A DNA stretch of 64,000 nt from DATKMK01 sp035541895 (GTDB taxonomy: Bacteria > Desulfobacterota > Binatia > HRBIN30 > JACQVA1): contig DATKMK010000057.1 in assembly GCA_035541895.1 (NCBI GenBank), forward strand, positions 28,214-92,213, in the 5' to 3' direction. Below are positions 1 through 9,122 of this stretch, piece by piece. Within the stretch, counting starts at the first letter, position 1. Every line of letters begins with the position of its first letter. A model generated the notes under the pieces. That model saw only the letters and a list, made by a program, of their open reading frames with translations, was not told where the DNA came from and did no database searches. The position numbers were made by a program, and so were the translations under genes.

Positions 1-338
1 GATTCCTCGCCGGTGCGGGCAAGCCGATCGGCCGTCGTGGCGACCTGCGCCTCCGCCACTCGCGCCAACGATTGGCCGGTCACGCGCGTCAGTTGCATGA
101 GAACGTGAGGCTCCGCGGCCCCCTGCTCTACCAGCGCGCGTGCCGCGCGCAGCATCGCGACGTCTGAGCGGGTGAAGACGCGCTCGTCGTCCGGCACCGG
201 GGGAAAGCCGAGTGCGCGCCACAGTCGACGGGCAACCTCCGGATCGACGCCGGTCTCCCGCGCCACTTCCAACGAAGTAAACTCGGGCTCGCCGAGCAGC
301 GCGCGCGCCAGTGAACGCCAGGTGTCTGAAAGGACCAT
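1..338 (-). CDS. Class III adenylate cyclase, N-terminal regulatory domain (partial, runs off left edge)
   Basis: Reading the minus strand from an ATG at 338-336 gives 112 uninterrupted codons to the window edge. The peptide begins MVLSDTWRSL and contains RRLWRALGFPPVPDDE, followed by a helical stretch with QLTRVTGQSLARVAEAQV. This is the pattern of the adenylate cyclase regulatory domain (Ad_Cy_reg family) that precedes the catalytic domain of some class III cyclases and was first studied in the pH-sensing mycobacterial cyclase Rv1264. The catalytic half lies outside the window, so cyclase activity cannot be confirmed. The gene diverges from the mannosidase that starts at 427, with about 88 bp between the two start codons. 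The family call is by recognition of motif spacing. Confidence 0.7.
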   Translation of the reverse strand, partial: MVLSDTWRSLARALLGEPEFTSLEVARETGVDPEVARRLWRALGFPPVPDDERVFTRSDVAMLRAARALVEQGAAEPHVLMQLTRVTGQSLARVAEAQVATTADRLARTGEE

Positions 339-426
339 GGGAACAGTCGCGGCGGCACCGTACACGCCGGACGCGGGCTCGGCAAATCCTCATGGCTCTG
401 CCCGCCGGGTCTTGGTAGAGGATCGC

Positions 427-2970
427 ATGCGCTGCGTGCTGGTCTCGCACTTTCACTGGGATCGCGAGTGGTATCGCACCTTCGAAGCCTACCGCGCACG
501 CTTGGTCGACGCGATCGACCGCGTGTTGGATCTGCTCGCGACGGACCTGGGCTACCGCTTCGTGCTCGATGGTCAGGCGGTGCTGCTCGACGACTATCTG
601 GCTGTCCGCCCGCACCGGCGCGAGGAGATCGCGCGCAGCCTGCGCGACGGGCGCCTCGCGGCCGGACCGTGGTATGTGCAGCCCGACTCGCTGCTGCCGT
701 CCGGGGAATCGCACATCCGCAACTTGCTACTCGGCCGGCGCATCGTCAGCGCTTTCGGCCCGGCGTCGAACGTCGGCTACGTACCCGACTCGTTCGGGCA
801 TCCCGCGCAGTTTCCGCAACTGCTCAACGGCTTCGGCATGACGAGCTTCATCTACTGGCGCGGCAACGGAAACGAGGGTGACGAGCTCGGCTCACGCTAT
901 CGCTGGATCGCTACCGACGGCAGCCGCGTGTACGCGACGCGGTTGACGGAGGGGTACTTCAACGCCGCCTGCCTGCCCGCGGATGTCGAGGAGGCGGCCC
1001 GTCGCTTGGCCGAGGTCGCGGCGCGACTCGGCGACGCCGACGGCCCGGTCTTGTTGATGAACGGGTTCGATCACATGCTGCCGGACTCGCACACCGGCGC
1101 GGTGGCCGACGCGCTCGCTCGAATCACCGGCTCGACGGTCGAGCGTGGTCTATTGTCAGACGCCGTTCCCGACCTTCCAGAGAGCGCGCCGACGTTTCGC
1201 GGCGAATTGGTCGGCGCGCGCTACGCCAACTTGCTCGCCGGCGTGTGGTCGACGCGCATGCCGATCAAGCTGCGCAATCGCCGCTGCGAAACGCTGCTCG
1301 ACGGCTGGGCCGAGCCGTGGGCCGCGTTCGGCGCAATTCTGGGAACGCCCGATGAACAACCCGCGCTGCGCTCGGCGTGGCAAACGTTGCTGCAGAATCA
1401 CGCACACGATTCGATCTGCGGTTGCTCGATTGACGCCGTTGCCGATCGAGTGCTCGCGCGTTTCGCCGAGGTCGAGGGCCTCACAGACTCCACCGTTACC
1501 CGGGTGCTTGAACGGATCGCCGGACTCGGCACCGAACGGCGCGTGCCGTGGACCGACGAACCGGCGATTGCCGTCTTCAACCCGTCGCCGCATCCACGAA
1601 GCGATGTTGTGCGCGTGCCGCTCGACCCCTACCCCGCGATGCGTCTGAGCGTCGGTGTCCCCGAGTTCGCGCCGTTGGTCCTGAGTTCGTGCGAGCGGCT
1701 CGGATACACGATCGACGGCCGCCCGGTCGATGTGCTGGCGTCCGGCGATCCGGTCCGTGTTCGATGGCTCGACATTCAACAGCCGCTCGACGTCGCCTTC
1801 GTCGCACGGGATGTTCCGGGTTTCGGCTATCGTCGTTATCGGCTCAAGCGCGGCGATCACGTTCAAGATCGCGTCGATGACGGCCGCGAGATTGAGAGCG
1901 ATGACCTGCACGTTGCGCTGACCGACGCGGGGACGCTGTCAGTGCGATTCGGCAGCCACGAGTATCGCGGCCTGCTCGCGATCGAAGACCGCGGAGACCG
2001 CGGCGACACTTATGATTTCGACCCGATCGACAACGATCCCGGCGCGCGGCTCGATTCCCTGATCTGCCGGCGGGTGCGCCATCCCTCGGGGATTCAGCGG
2101 TTGTGCGTGGAACGCGTATTCAGCGTTCCGCGCGCACTTACCGACGATCGCGCGCAGCGAACGCCGGAGCGGATTCAGATGACGCTCGCGACCGAGGTAC
2201 GGATCGCGCCCGGCGTTCGGCGTCTCGATCTGACGATCCGCCTCGACAACACCGCCGTCGACCACCGTGTGCGATTGTTGTTTCCGACCGGCCGCGCAGT
2301 CGAATGGTTCAGTGCATCATCGACTTTCGACGCGGTCGCGCGATCGACCGCGCGACACGATGATTCACGTTGGGTGCACCCGGCGCCGAGCACCTTCGCG
2401 CACCAGGGATGGGTCAGCGCCAACGGGCTGATGGTGGCGGCTCCGGGGCTTCCCGAGGCAGAGGTGACGCCCGACGGTGTCATCGCGATCACGTTGTTGC
2501 GAGCCGTCGGCTGGCTCGCCCGCTTTGATCTCCGCAGTCGACCGATCCCTGCCGGCCCGCCGATGCGCGCAGACGGCGCGCAAATGCAGGAAGCGATCGA
2601 AGCCCACCTATCGTTGCTGGCCGGAGATGACCCGGTAGATGCGCGAGACGCCGAGTTGGGGCTGCGCGGCGTCATCGCAGGCGACGCGACGTTGCTCGCC
2701 GAAGCCGCTTCACTGCTGACGATCACCCCGCGCGAGTTGGTCCTGTCCGCACTGAAGCCGGCCGAAGACGGCGACGGCATGGTCGTGCGTGTCCTCAACC
2801 CGACCGATCACCCGCTCACCGCAGATGTCGAGCTCGGGTTTGCCGTCGGGAGCGCGCGCGCCGTTCGTCTCGATGAATCGTCGATCGCGCACGCGGTCAC
2901 GCTCGATGGGCAGCGCGTACGCTTCGACGTGCCCGCTCATGCGTTGCGCTCGGTGCGACTCACGCGCTGA
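427..2970 (+). CDS. GH38 alpha-mannosidase, mannosylglycerate hydrolase (MngB)-like
   Basis: The 847-residue protein hydrolyses alpha-mannosides, probably in the cytoplasm since no signal peptide is seen. The ATG at 427 is chosen because the family N-terminus (VSHFHWDREW) begins a few residues in; the frame stays open upstream but that stretch is not family-like. Visible features: the zinc site H10-W-D12, the nucleophile in VPDSFGH (D121), the middle-domain metal motif NHAHDSICG around residue 327, and a C-terminal beta-sandwich half. Length and the ResHWDREW, DGQ and PDSFGH pattern resemble E. coli MngB, which cleaves 2-O-mannosylglycerate, more than lysosomal mannosidases. No PTS transporter or mannosylglycerate genes are adjacent, so substrate is undecided. 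It converges with the M48 gene, leaving one base between stop codons. Confidence 0.88.
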   Translation: MRCVLVSHFHWDREWYRTFEAYRARLVDAIDRVLDLLATDLGYRFVLDGQAVLLDDYLAVRPHRREEIARSLRDGRLAAGPWYVQPDSLLPSGESHIRNLLLGRRIVSAFGPASNVGYVPDSFGHPAQFPQLLNGFGMTSFIYWRGNGNEGDELGSRYRWIATDGSRVYATRLTEGYFNAACLPADVEEAARRLAEVAARLGDADGPVLLMNGFDHMLPDSHTGAVADALARITGSTVERGLLSDAVPDLPESAPTFRGELVGARYANLLAGVWSTRMPIKLRNRRCETLLDGWAEPWAAFGAILGTPDEQPALRSAWQTLLQNHAHDSICGCSIDAVADRVLARFAEVEGLTDSTVTRVLERIAGLGTERRVPWTDEPAIAVFNPSPHPRSDVVRVPLDPYPAMRLSVGVPEFAPLVLSSCERLGYTIDGRPVDVLASGDPVRVRWLDIQQPLDVAFVARDVPGFGYRRYRLKRGDHVQDRVDDGREIESDDLHVALTDAGTLSVRFGSHEYRGLLAIEDRGDRGDTYDFDPIDNDPGARLDSLICRRVRHPSGIQRLCVERVFSVPRALTDDRAQRTPERIQMTLATEVRIAPGVRRLDLTIRLDNTAVDHRVRLLFPTGRAVEWFSASSTFDAVARSTARHDDSRWVHPAPSTFAHQGWVSANGLMVAAPGLPEAEVTPDGVIAITLLRAVGWLARFDLRSRPIPAGPPMRADGAQMQEAIEAHLSLLAGDDPVDARDAELGLRGVIAGDATLLAEAASLLTITPRELVLSALKPAEDGDGMVVRVLNPTDHPLTADVELGFAVGSARAVRLDESSIAHAVTLDGQRVRFDVPAHALRSVRLTR

Positions 2971-2971
2971 T

Positions 2972-4447
2972 CTATTTCGCGTACGGCTCGGAGACCGCGA
3001 CCTTCACGGGTTGTCCCTTGTCGAGCTGGTCCTGGACCGTTAGCGCGTTCGCCACCGCGGTCATCTCGGGACTCCAAGTGCCCTTGGCGCGGCTCACCAG
3101 ATTGCCGAGCGACTCGCCGCTGCGCGCTTCGATGATACGCAGCCGATCTTCTCGAATTCCGGCGCGCTCGGCGGGTCGCAGCGCGCGGAAGCTCTCCGCG
3201 ACGGCGTCGAAGACGGGAGTCAACTGACCGGCGTTGCCTATCGGCGTCATGCCGGCGAGCTGGTAGATGTGGCCACGATAGGCGATCCACGCGAACTCGA
3301 CGCTCAGCGGTCCGCTGTCGCTCCGTGCCGTCAGTCGAGTGCGCGCGGCCTTGAGCCCACCGATCGTTGTGCGGCTGGTCTTGTCGACCACCGGAGCTTG
3401 CGCGGCCTTTTCCAGCGCGCGGGCGCCGTCGAGCGGGTCGTCGCCTTTGGCGATGCCGTTCAAGATGATGAGCGCATTGCCGTCCGGCGCGGCCGCGGCG
3501 ACTTGCGAGCGACTGTTTTGCGTCTTCCAGTTCTCGGGGAAGCGCACCGTGAAGTCGAGGTCGGGATGCAAGAACGCGCGGCCGTCGAACACACCGTCGG
3601 CCGCCAGCGGTCCAACGACGATTCCGTCCAGCCGTCGCAGGAAGGCATCGTGCGTCGGCGTGATCGGCGCTTCGGCGACGCGGGTCAGCTCGCGCGCGTA
3701 CGCCTGGGTGTTGCTCACGCGTTCGGGCGTTGACGGGTGCGACGCGAGAAAACTGAAGCGCCGGGAGGTCTCGCCTCGTAGGTTTTCCTCGCGCGAGAGG
3801 GTCTGCAAGAAGGTCGACATCGCGATCGGATCCCAACCGGTCTTCGCGCTGAGCTGTTGTCCGATGCGATCCGCCTCGCGTTCCTGGTCGCGATTGAACG
3901 GCGACAGAATCAGGCCCGAAGCCAAGCCGCCGACCCCACCGACGACCTGGCCGAGCAGCGGACTGGCGAGACTGGTGACACCGGCGGTAATGCCGGTGAT
4001 GATTGCAAACGGGGCGGAGCGCGACACCTGTTGCACCGAGTGTCGTGCAGCGACGTGGCCGATCTCGTGTCCGATGACGCACGCCAATTCGTCTTCGGTG
4101 TTCACCAGCGCGAGCAACCCACGCGTCACGTAGACGTAGCCACCCGGCAGGGCGAACGCGTTCGGCTCGGGCGCGTCGGCGACGAAGAAATGATACACAA
4201 CGTCGCGCCGCGGCGATTGGGCCGCGAGACGTTGCCCAACCGATTCGACGTAGGCAACCAACGCGGCATCGTCCACGAGTCCCATCGTTTGCTCGATGTC
4301 TTTGGCCGCCTCCGCGCCGATCTCCTTCTCCTTCGCCGCCGAGACCAAGACGAATTCCGGCCGGCCGCTGACCGGATTGATCGCGCACCCCGCGCTGACT
4401 ACAGCCGCCACGGCCACGGAGATGATCACCTGAGTCGTTGTCCGCAT
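2972..4447 (-). CDS. M48 family zinc metalloprotease, lipoprotein (BepA-like)
   Basis: The 491-residue protein starts with a lipoprotein signal (hydrophobic stretch ending VSAG before Cys21), so it is probably tethered to the outer membrane facing the periplasm. The zinc site is HEIGH (H127, E128, H131), with the third ligand expected in the downstream motif READRIG. The N-terminal segment NPVSGRPEFVLVS is typical of periplasmic M48 proteases such as BepA/LoiP that police outer-membrane protein assembly. The C-terminal 60 residues (EARSGESLGNLVSRAKG) look LysM-like, which would allow peptidoglycan binding; this is inference. A start at 4447 places it divergent from the membrane protein at 4537 with about 90 bp between. 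Confidence 0.88.
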   Translation of the reverse strand: MRTTTQVIISVAVAAVVSAGCAINPVSGRPEFVLVSAAKEKEIGAEAAKDIEQTMGLVDDAALVAYVESVGQRLAAQSPRRDVVYHFFVADAPEPNAFALPGGYVYVTRGLLALVNTEDELACVIGHEIGHVAARHSVQQVSRSAPFAIITGITAGVTSLASPLLGQVVGGVGGLASGLILSPFNRDQEREADRIGQQLSAKTGWDPIAMSTFLQTLSREENLRGETSRRFSFLASHPSTPERVSNTQAYARELTRVAEAPITPTHDAFLRRLDGIVVGPLAADGVFDGRAFLHPDLDFTVRFPENWKTQNSRSQVAAAAPDGNALIILNGIAKGDDPLDGARALEKAAQAPVVDKTSRTTIGGLKAARTRLTARSDSGPLSVEFAWIAYRGHIYQLAGMTPIGNAGQLTPVFDAVAESFRALRPAERAGIREDRLRIIEARSGESLGNLVSRAKGTWSPEMTAVANALTVQDQLDKGQPVKVAVSEPYAK

Positions 4448-4536
4448 GGGTCAGGAGAGTCGTGCAAACCCGAGGGCGATGCAAGAGGGCACCCGCAGCT
4501 TGCCGAATCGGCCGATGCCGCGATACGGGAAGCGCG

Positions 4537-5388
4537 ATGACCGGCTCGCGACCGATCCGCGTCCGCGCGTATCCGCAGTTGTGGCGGTGTATCGCGGGTC
4601 TCCTCGTCGCGACGAGTCGAGTGAGCTTGATCGTGATTGCCGTTGGGTTGATGACGGCTGCCGCACCGGTTTCGCTTTCGGTGCTGCTACAGGCGCTCAC
4701 AATTTTCGCGGCGGTTCCGGCGATCGCGAGCTGGCTGGTGGCACGCACGTGGACGGTCGAGCTGGAGCGTCGCGACGACCAGCTCGTGCTCGCGCGCGCG
4801 GGACTGCGGATCGAGATCCCCAGTGGGTCGATCGAGCGCGTCGCACCGTGGATCATTCCCCTCCCCGGAGTTGGGGTTTGCTTCCGTATGCAATCTGGCC
4901 GGGTGTTGCCGTATGCTTTCGAGGCGGAGGACCTAACACCGCTCCTGACCATGCTGGCCGATGCCGGCGTCGAGAGCGCGCGACGCGCCGCGCCGCATCC
5001 GCTGATCGTCTATGCGCGCGCCAAGCGCCTCGGCGCTCGACGCCGCTGGTTCTACGCGCTCGGGAAATTCGGATTGTTTCCATTCGTTCCGACCGCGGTG
5101 TGGTTCTACGCACACCAACACATCGCCTACGGCGCCTTGCTCGGGCAATATTATCTCGAAGGCCTGGGTCCCTTTCTCAAGACTCTGACGGTAACGTGGG
5201 GGCTCTCGGCGGTGTATCTGCTGCTGTACGCAAGCGTGTGGCGAGTGGTGGTGGAAGCCGCAACTCTCCTCGCAACCTGGTTGATGCCGACGCGTTCGAT
5301 GGTCGCACGACGAAGCGCTGAGACGGTCGGCGCGATTGCGTACTACCTGGGCATTCCCGTGCTGGTGACTGTGCCGTTCCTCAGTTGA
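4537..5388 (+). CDS. Polytopic membrane protein of unknown function
   Basis: The 283-residue product is not recognised as a characterised family. Two to three hydrophobic segments lie in the first 80 residues, then a soluble part (ARTWTVELERRDDQLVLARA, followed by GLRIEIPSGSIERV) that reads like a small PH-like beta domain. Three further hydrophobic segments make up the C-terminal half. The ATG at 4537 is preferred because it follows a GGAAG sequence and the upstream in-frame residues are Arg/Cys-rich and unlike a signal. Its 3' end is followed by a strong hairpin shared with the converging SGNH gene. Function unknown. Confidence 0.62.
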   Translation: MTGSRPIRVRAYPQLWRCIAGLLVATSRVSLIVIAVGLMTAAAPVSLSVLLQALTIFAAVPAIASWLVARTWTVELERRDDQLVLARAGLRIEIPSGSIERVAPWIIPLPGVGVCFRMQSGRVLPYAFEAEDLTPLLTMLADAGVESARRAAPHPLIVYARAKRLGARRRWFYALGKFGLFPFVPTAVWFYAHQHIAYGALLGQYYLEGLGPFLKTLTVTWGLSAVYLLLYASVWRVVVEAATLLATWLMPTRSMVARRSAETVGAIAYYLGIPVLVTVPFLS

Positions 5389-5413
5389 ACGCCTGTCCGG
5401 CGAGCACGGCGGC

Positions 5414-5449
5414 GGGACTCGCCGAGGACGGTTTCCCTCGGCGAGTCCC
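5414..5449. terminator. Strong bidirectional hairpin between converging genes
   Basis: A perfect 14-bp inverted repeat (5414-5427 with 5436-5449) encloses an 8-base loop. It sits between the stop of the membrane protein at 5388 and the stop of the SGNH hydrolase at 5479. There is no T-tract on either side, so it may act as a Rho-assisted or bidirectional terminator or as an mRNA-stabilising hairpin. Confidence 0.7.
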
Positions 5450-5478
5450 CCTAGATCACATGTTGGTGAAACGAGCGA

Positions 5479-6588
5479 TCAGGGCGTTGTCGGATTGAAG
5501 GCAGAGAGGCCCCAACCCATGCGCTCGTGGCCGTACTGGTTCCACGCCGGATTCTTGCCACCCACGATCTGGCTGCTGCTGAAGTCGGGCGCGCCAGATC
5601 CCGATCCGCTGCCGGTGAAGATGTTGAGACCGATGGTCGCGGAGCCGTAGTAGGTCGGATGGGTGTCGTCCGACTGGATGTAGTCGTAGCTGGTGCTCGA
5701 ATTGACGAAATGGGTGTTGGCGTCGCGGAGCGTTGAACGGAGCGTGACGCTGATGCGGTTGACGTAGTCGTTCTCCGCTTCGCCCTGCACGTACTTGAGC
5801 GCGTCGGAGTCGACTTTTCCGTCCCCGTTCGAGTCGTAATCCGCGCCCATGTACTGCGCGAATGCGTCGACGCACTTGAAGCCGTAGGTGTTGGCAAAGT
5901 TGCACGCCCGCCAGTTGCTGTGAGCGAGGTATGGCAGGAACTTGGTCTGCTTGTTGATCTTCTGCCCGGTGGTCGGATCGCTGCACGAGCTGTTGGCGTT
6001 GTCGGCGTTGTAACCGGGATAATACAGGTTGGAGATCATCTTCACCTTGACGTTCGCGCTCGCGTTGGCGTTGATGTACTGCATCGCGGCTTGCTGATAC
6101 GTCGTGCAGTTGGACAGCGCGGTGTCGAGCACACCGTAGTTGCAGGTGCCGCTTTGTCCGGCGAAGTTGCTGCGCGCCTGAAGGAAATCGTTGCCGCACA
6201 TCTCGAACTCGACGACGCGCGTGCTGGCGTCTTGCATGTACGACTTCTCGCCAACGATCTTGTTGTTGTAGATGTCCGACGCCACCGCCCCCGACTTGGT
6301 GCGGCGGACGACGAGCACATTCGCGTTCCACGGATACACGGCGTACTCGCCGTCGACCAGCGGCGCCGCCCGCTTCGCAACGCTGAAGAGCGCGCCGTTG
6401 TACCCGGCGAAGATGGAGTCGCCGTACGCCACGACTCGATACGTCGAGGTGGCGCCCGACTTGGTGATCGTCCACGAGGTGTTCTGGTTGATCGTCGACG
6501 CGCTCGCCGGCGTGCTGATTGTCGCCAGCGCCGCCAATGAGCCGAGCGCACACACCTGCCGCAGTCGATGAATCAGCCCTCGCTTCAT
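5479..6588 (-). CDS. Secreted SGNH/GDSL-type hydrolase with EF-hand-like loop
   Basis: A 369-residue secreted esterase-like protein. The ATG at 6588 is fixed by an excellent Shine-Dalgarno (AAAGGAGGGGG) just upstream; longer in-frame starts lack one. A signal peptide ends around TPASAS. SGNH blocks are visible: GDSIFAGYNG (nucleophile Ser), EMCGNDF (Gly/Asn) and DDTHPT (Asp and His). Between them lies DYDSNGDGKVDSDAL, an EF-hand-like loop that suggests calcium binding. Paired cysteines fit an exported protein. The substrate is unknown; carbohydrate esters or lipids are both possible. It is transcribed on its own, downstream of lnt with a 150-bp gap. Confidence 0.75.
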   Translation of the reverse strand: MKRGLIHRLRQVCALGSLAALATISTPASASTINQNTSWTITKSGATSTYRVVAYGDSIFAGYNGALFSVAKRAAPLVDGEYAVYPWNANVLVVRRTKSGAVASDIYNNKIVGEKSYMQDASTRVVEFEMCGNDFLQARSNFAGQSGTCNYGVLDTALSNCTTYQQAAMQYINANASANVKVKMISNLYYPGYNADNANSSCSDPTTGQKINKQTKFLPYLAHSNWRACNFANTYGFKCVDAFAQYMGADYDSNGDGKVDSDALKYVQGEAENDYVNRISVTLRSTLRDANTHFVNSSTSYDYIQSDDTHPTYYGSATIGLNIFTGSGSGSGAPDFSSSQIVGGKNPAWNQYGHERMGWGLSAFNPTTP

Positions 6589-6738
6589 GCTGCTCCCCCT
6601 CCTTTCATCACGGCGCTTCGCGCGCCGTGGCTGTGGGCACGCCCCGTGCCGGCCTGCCGAGTTGATCAATGCGTCACATTTGCTGTCGCATTTCTGACGA
6701 TGATTTGCGGCGGCACTACCACACTCGGAAAAATCGCG

Positions 6739-8346
6739 TCAAGAACAAACTGCGCGGCGTCTCATGAAAAGCCAGACAAGTGAGAGCGCCCCGGACGCGA
6801 GGGCAGTTGGACCAAACCAATCACCCCACCGCAACATCAGCGTCATCGCCGGCGCCGCCGGCGTCACCGGCGCGAGAAGAGTTCCGCGTCGGTCGATTCC
6901 CACGCGCTTCACAATTGCGCCGGTGGGGCTGATGATGGCCGAGATGCCGGTGTTGGTGACGCGCACCTGCGGGCGGCGCGTCTCGATGCTTCGAAACGCC
7001 GACAGGACCAGAATCAGTCGCGGCACGCGTCCGAAGTTGAACCAGGAATCGTTCGACAACGTGACGAGCAGGTCCGCACCCTGTTGCACCGCCGTGAGCG
7101 GCAGCGCGGGATCGATGGCGTCGTAGCAGATGAGCGGCGCCACGCGGATCGTACGCCCGCTCCGCACCGTCACCGCAATCACTTGTGGGCCGGCCCCCGC
7201 ATTCCATGTTCCGAGCCACGGCAACCAACGGCGGATCGCGTCGGAATCGAGCAGCGCCGGTGCCCGCTCGATCAGCGGAAAGAGCCAGTGTTTGCGGTAC
7301 GCCTCGACGAAAAGCTTGCCGTCACGCGCCGGCTGCAGGATCATGGCGGCGTTGAACTCAGCCCCGTCGTCGAGGTCATACGCACCGAAGATCAACGGGA
7401 TGTTGGTGCGCGCGATGTAGCCGACGATCTCACGATCGAATGCGGCGCCCTCCTCACTCTTCGGCGTGCCGAACGTGGTCGGATAGACGGTCTCCGGCCA
7501 GACCAGCAAATCCACCTCTGCTTGCGACCGGAGCCGATCGGACAACGCGAAGTGGGTGTCGAGAATCATCCGCGTCGCGTCGTACGTACCCATACGCTCG
7601 GCGAGCTGACCGTATTTGCTGATGTTGGCTTGCACCGCGCCGACCGTCAGCGAGCCCGCGGGCTGAGTGGCGTCATCGAACTGCTCGACGCGGACTGCGC
7701 CGTACGCGAGCAAGCCGAGCGTCAGCGTCACCGCGCACGCCGCGGGCTCCCACGCAGCGCGGCGTGACGACGCGTCGCCGGCGAATCCGCGAAGGGTCGC
7801 CAGCGCGCATTCGTTCACAACGAACAGCGCGAACGTGAGCCCATGCGCACCCGCGAGATCGGCCGCCTGCCGCATCAGCTTGGACGGATACAGTGTCTGT
7901 CCCAGCGTGTCGGCGAAGAGTTTTGGACACAGCCACTCGGTGCCCACGTAGATGCATGCCCCAGTGAACGCGACCGGCAGCCAACCGGCGCGCCGGCGAA
8001 CGAGATGACGCGCGAGGGCGACGGTAAGAAACTGTGGCTGCAGCAGCGGCGCTACGGCAATCACCGCCGCCACCGCGAGCCACCACGGCCATGTCGTGTA
8101 ATTCTGAATCGCAGACGGAAACCATGCGAAGACAATCAGTACGAACGCCTCGCACATCAGCCAGCCCGCCGCCAAAGCGGCGCGCACCGACGTCACGCGA
8201 TCGAGCAGTGCCAGCCAGGGAACCAGCGCGAACCATCCGACGGCCAGCAGACGACGATCGAGGCGCGCCAACAATGCGATCGCCGCCGCCGTCGCAATCA
8301 CCGCGGCCAACGCGCCGAGGCGCGTCCGCCACGTCGCAGCGGTCAC
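6739..8346 (-). CDS. lnt: Apolipoprotein N-acyltransferase
   Basis: Lnt transfers the third acyl chain to the N-terminal cysteine of lipoproteins in the inner membrane. The 535-residue protein has about six hydrophobic segments, then a nitrilase-like domain. The catalytic triad can be read: Glu in WPETVYP, Lys in EAYRKHWLFP and Cys in LICYDAI. A final hydrophobic segment closes the protein. The start is GTG at 8346, overlapping the upstream stop in a GTGA tetranucleotide, so the two genes are translationally coupled. The sequence around the Lys (HWLFPLIE rather than the usual VPFGE) is divergent, so a specialised Lnt-like acyltransferase remains possible. Confidence 0.85.
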   Translation of the reverse strand: MTAATWRTRLGALAAVIATAAAIALLARLDRRLLAVGWFALVPWLALLDRVTSVRAALAAGWLMCEAFVLIVFAWFPSAIQNYTTWPWWLAVAAVIAVAPLLQPQFLTVALARHLVRRRAGWLPVAFTGACIYVGTEWLCPKLFADTLGQTLYPSKLMRQAADLAGAHGLTFALFVVNECALATLRGFAGDASSRRAAWEPAACAVTLTLGLLAYGAVRVEQFDDATQPAGSLTVGAVQANISKYGQLAERMGTYDATRMILDTHFALSDRLRSQAEVDLLVWPETVYPTTFGTPKSEEGAAFDREIVGYIARTNIPLIFGAYDLDDGAEFNAAMILQPARDGKLFVEAYRKHWLFPLIERAPALLDSDAIRRWLPWLGTWNAGAGPQVIAVTVRSGRTIRVAPLICYDAIDPALPLTAVQQGADLLVTLSNDSWFNFGRVPRLILVLSAFRSIETRRPQVRVTNTGISAIISPTGAIVKRVGIDRRGTLLAPVTPAAPAMTLMLRWGDWFGPTALASGALSLVWLFMRRRAVCS

Positions 8347-9056
8347 GGCGTGTGGTCCATCCCGGAGGGAGTTCCGGGCGGCTCCAACATGTGAATCGGC
8401 ATCCCCGCCGGCGCCAGCTCGGGAGGCACCACCCGATCGGCGGGCACCGGGATCGGTACGCCGTGTTCATCAAGCGGCTGGTAGTCGGGATGAAACATCA
8501 GGATGGGCGCCAATTGCTGGCCTTCGTCGGTGGTCTGATAGTGGCGCACGTAGCCGGGCGGCAACTCGAAGCCGTCGGGCACGACGATGCCCCGCTTGAT
8601 CGGCTTGGTACCCGGCGGCGGGAAGAGTGCGATGCCGCTGGGTTCGCCGGGAGTCACAGGGCCAAACATCGGCGCGTCGGATTGGGCTTCCTCAGCCGAC
8701 GGAGTTGGCTCGGAGTCGCCGGCTGGAGCTGTGTCGCTGGCGGCGATTGCTTCATCGCTCGCCGGCGTTGCGGCCGCGATGCGCATCGGCACGGCCTTCG
8801 GCGCGACGCGCATCACCGCCGGCGCTTGCGCCGATTTGGCCGGCGCCGACATCACCGGCTCGCGCCGCATCGTCTCGCGCGAACCCGCTGCGACGGTTGC
8901 CTCTTCGGAGCGATGACCGCGTCGAACCATCAGCGCAACAACGATGACCGCGACCGCAGCGAGCAGCAGCCACACCCCCGGGCGTACGCCCGAGGTCTCG
9001 ATTTTCACTCCGTCGCTGTCGACGCGAAGTCGTTTGCCTCGCCGCTCGTTGGCCAT
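8343..9056 (-). CDS. Single-pass membrane protein of unknown function, coupled to lnt
   Basis: The 237-residue protein has a basic N-terminus (NERRGKRLRVD), one transmembrane helix (VWLLLAAVAVIVVALMV, residues about 29-45), an Ala/Pro-rich spacer and a C-terminal soluble part rich in Pro and Gly with PPGYVRHYQTTDEGQQLAP. This topology would place most of the protein in the periplasm. The stop overlaps the lnt GTG start, which argues for joint expression. I do not recognise the family. A role in lipoprotein or envelope maturation is suggested only by position. Confidence 0.6.
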   Translation of the reverse strand: MANERRGKRLRVDSDGVKIETSGVRPGVWLLLAAVAVIVVALMVRRGHRSEEATVAAGSRETMRREPVMSAPAKSAQAPAVMRVAPKAVPMRIAAATPASDEAIAASDTAPAGDSEPTPSAEEAQSDAPMFGPVTPGEPSGIALFPPPGTKPIKRGIVVPDGFELPPGYVRHYQTTDEGQQLAPILMFHPDYQPLDEHGVPIPVPADRVVPPELAPAGMPIHMLEPPGTPSGMDHTP

Positions 9057-9122
9057 CGGCGCGTGTCGAACGCCGGCACCATATGAAGCACCGATGCGGT
9101 GTGCAAGGGGGCCGCGCGCCCC

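Noticed and set aside
172..426. Long N-terminal extension of the GH38 mannosidase frame
   Set aside because: The family N-terminus begins at 427. The extension overlaps, on the opposite strand, the recognisable start of an adenylate cyclase regulatory domain and has no family resemblance.
2937..4952. 671-codon minus-strand frame over the M48 gene
   Set aside because: The overlapping M48 frame (2972-4447) carries a lipobox and HEIGH motif; the alternative is Arg-rich and runs through the start of the next gene.
4446..5321. Alternative frame over the membrane protein at 4537
   Set aside because: It is Arg-rich with no hydrophobic segments, while the chosen frame has regular membrane helices and a better start.
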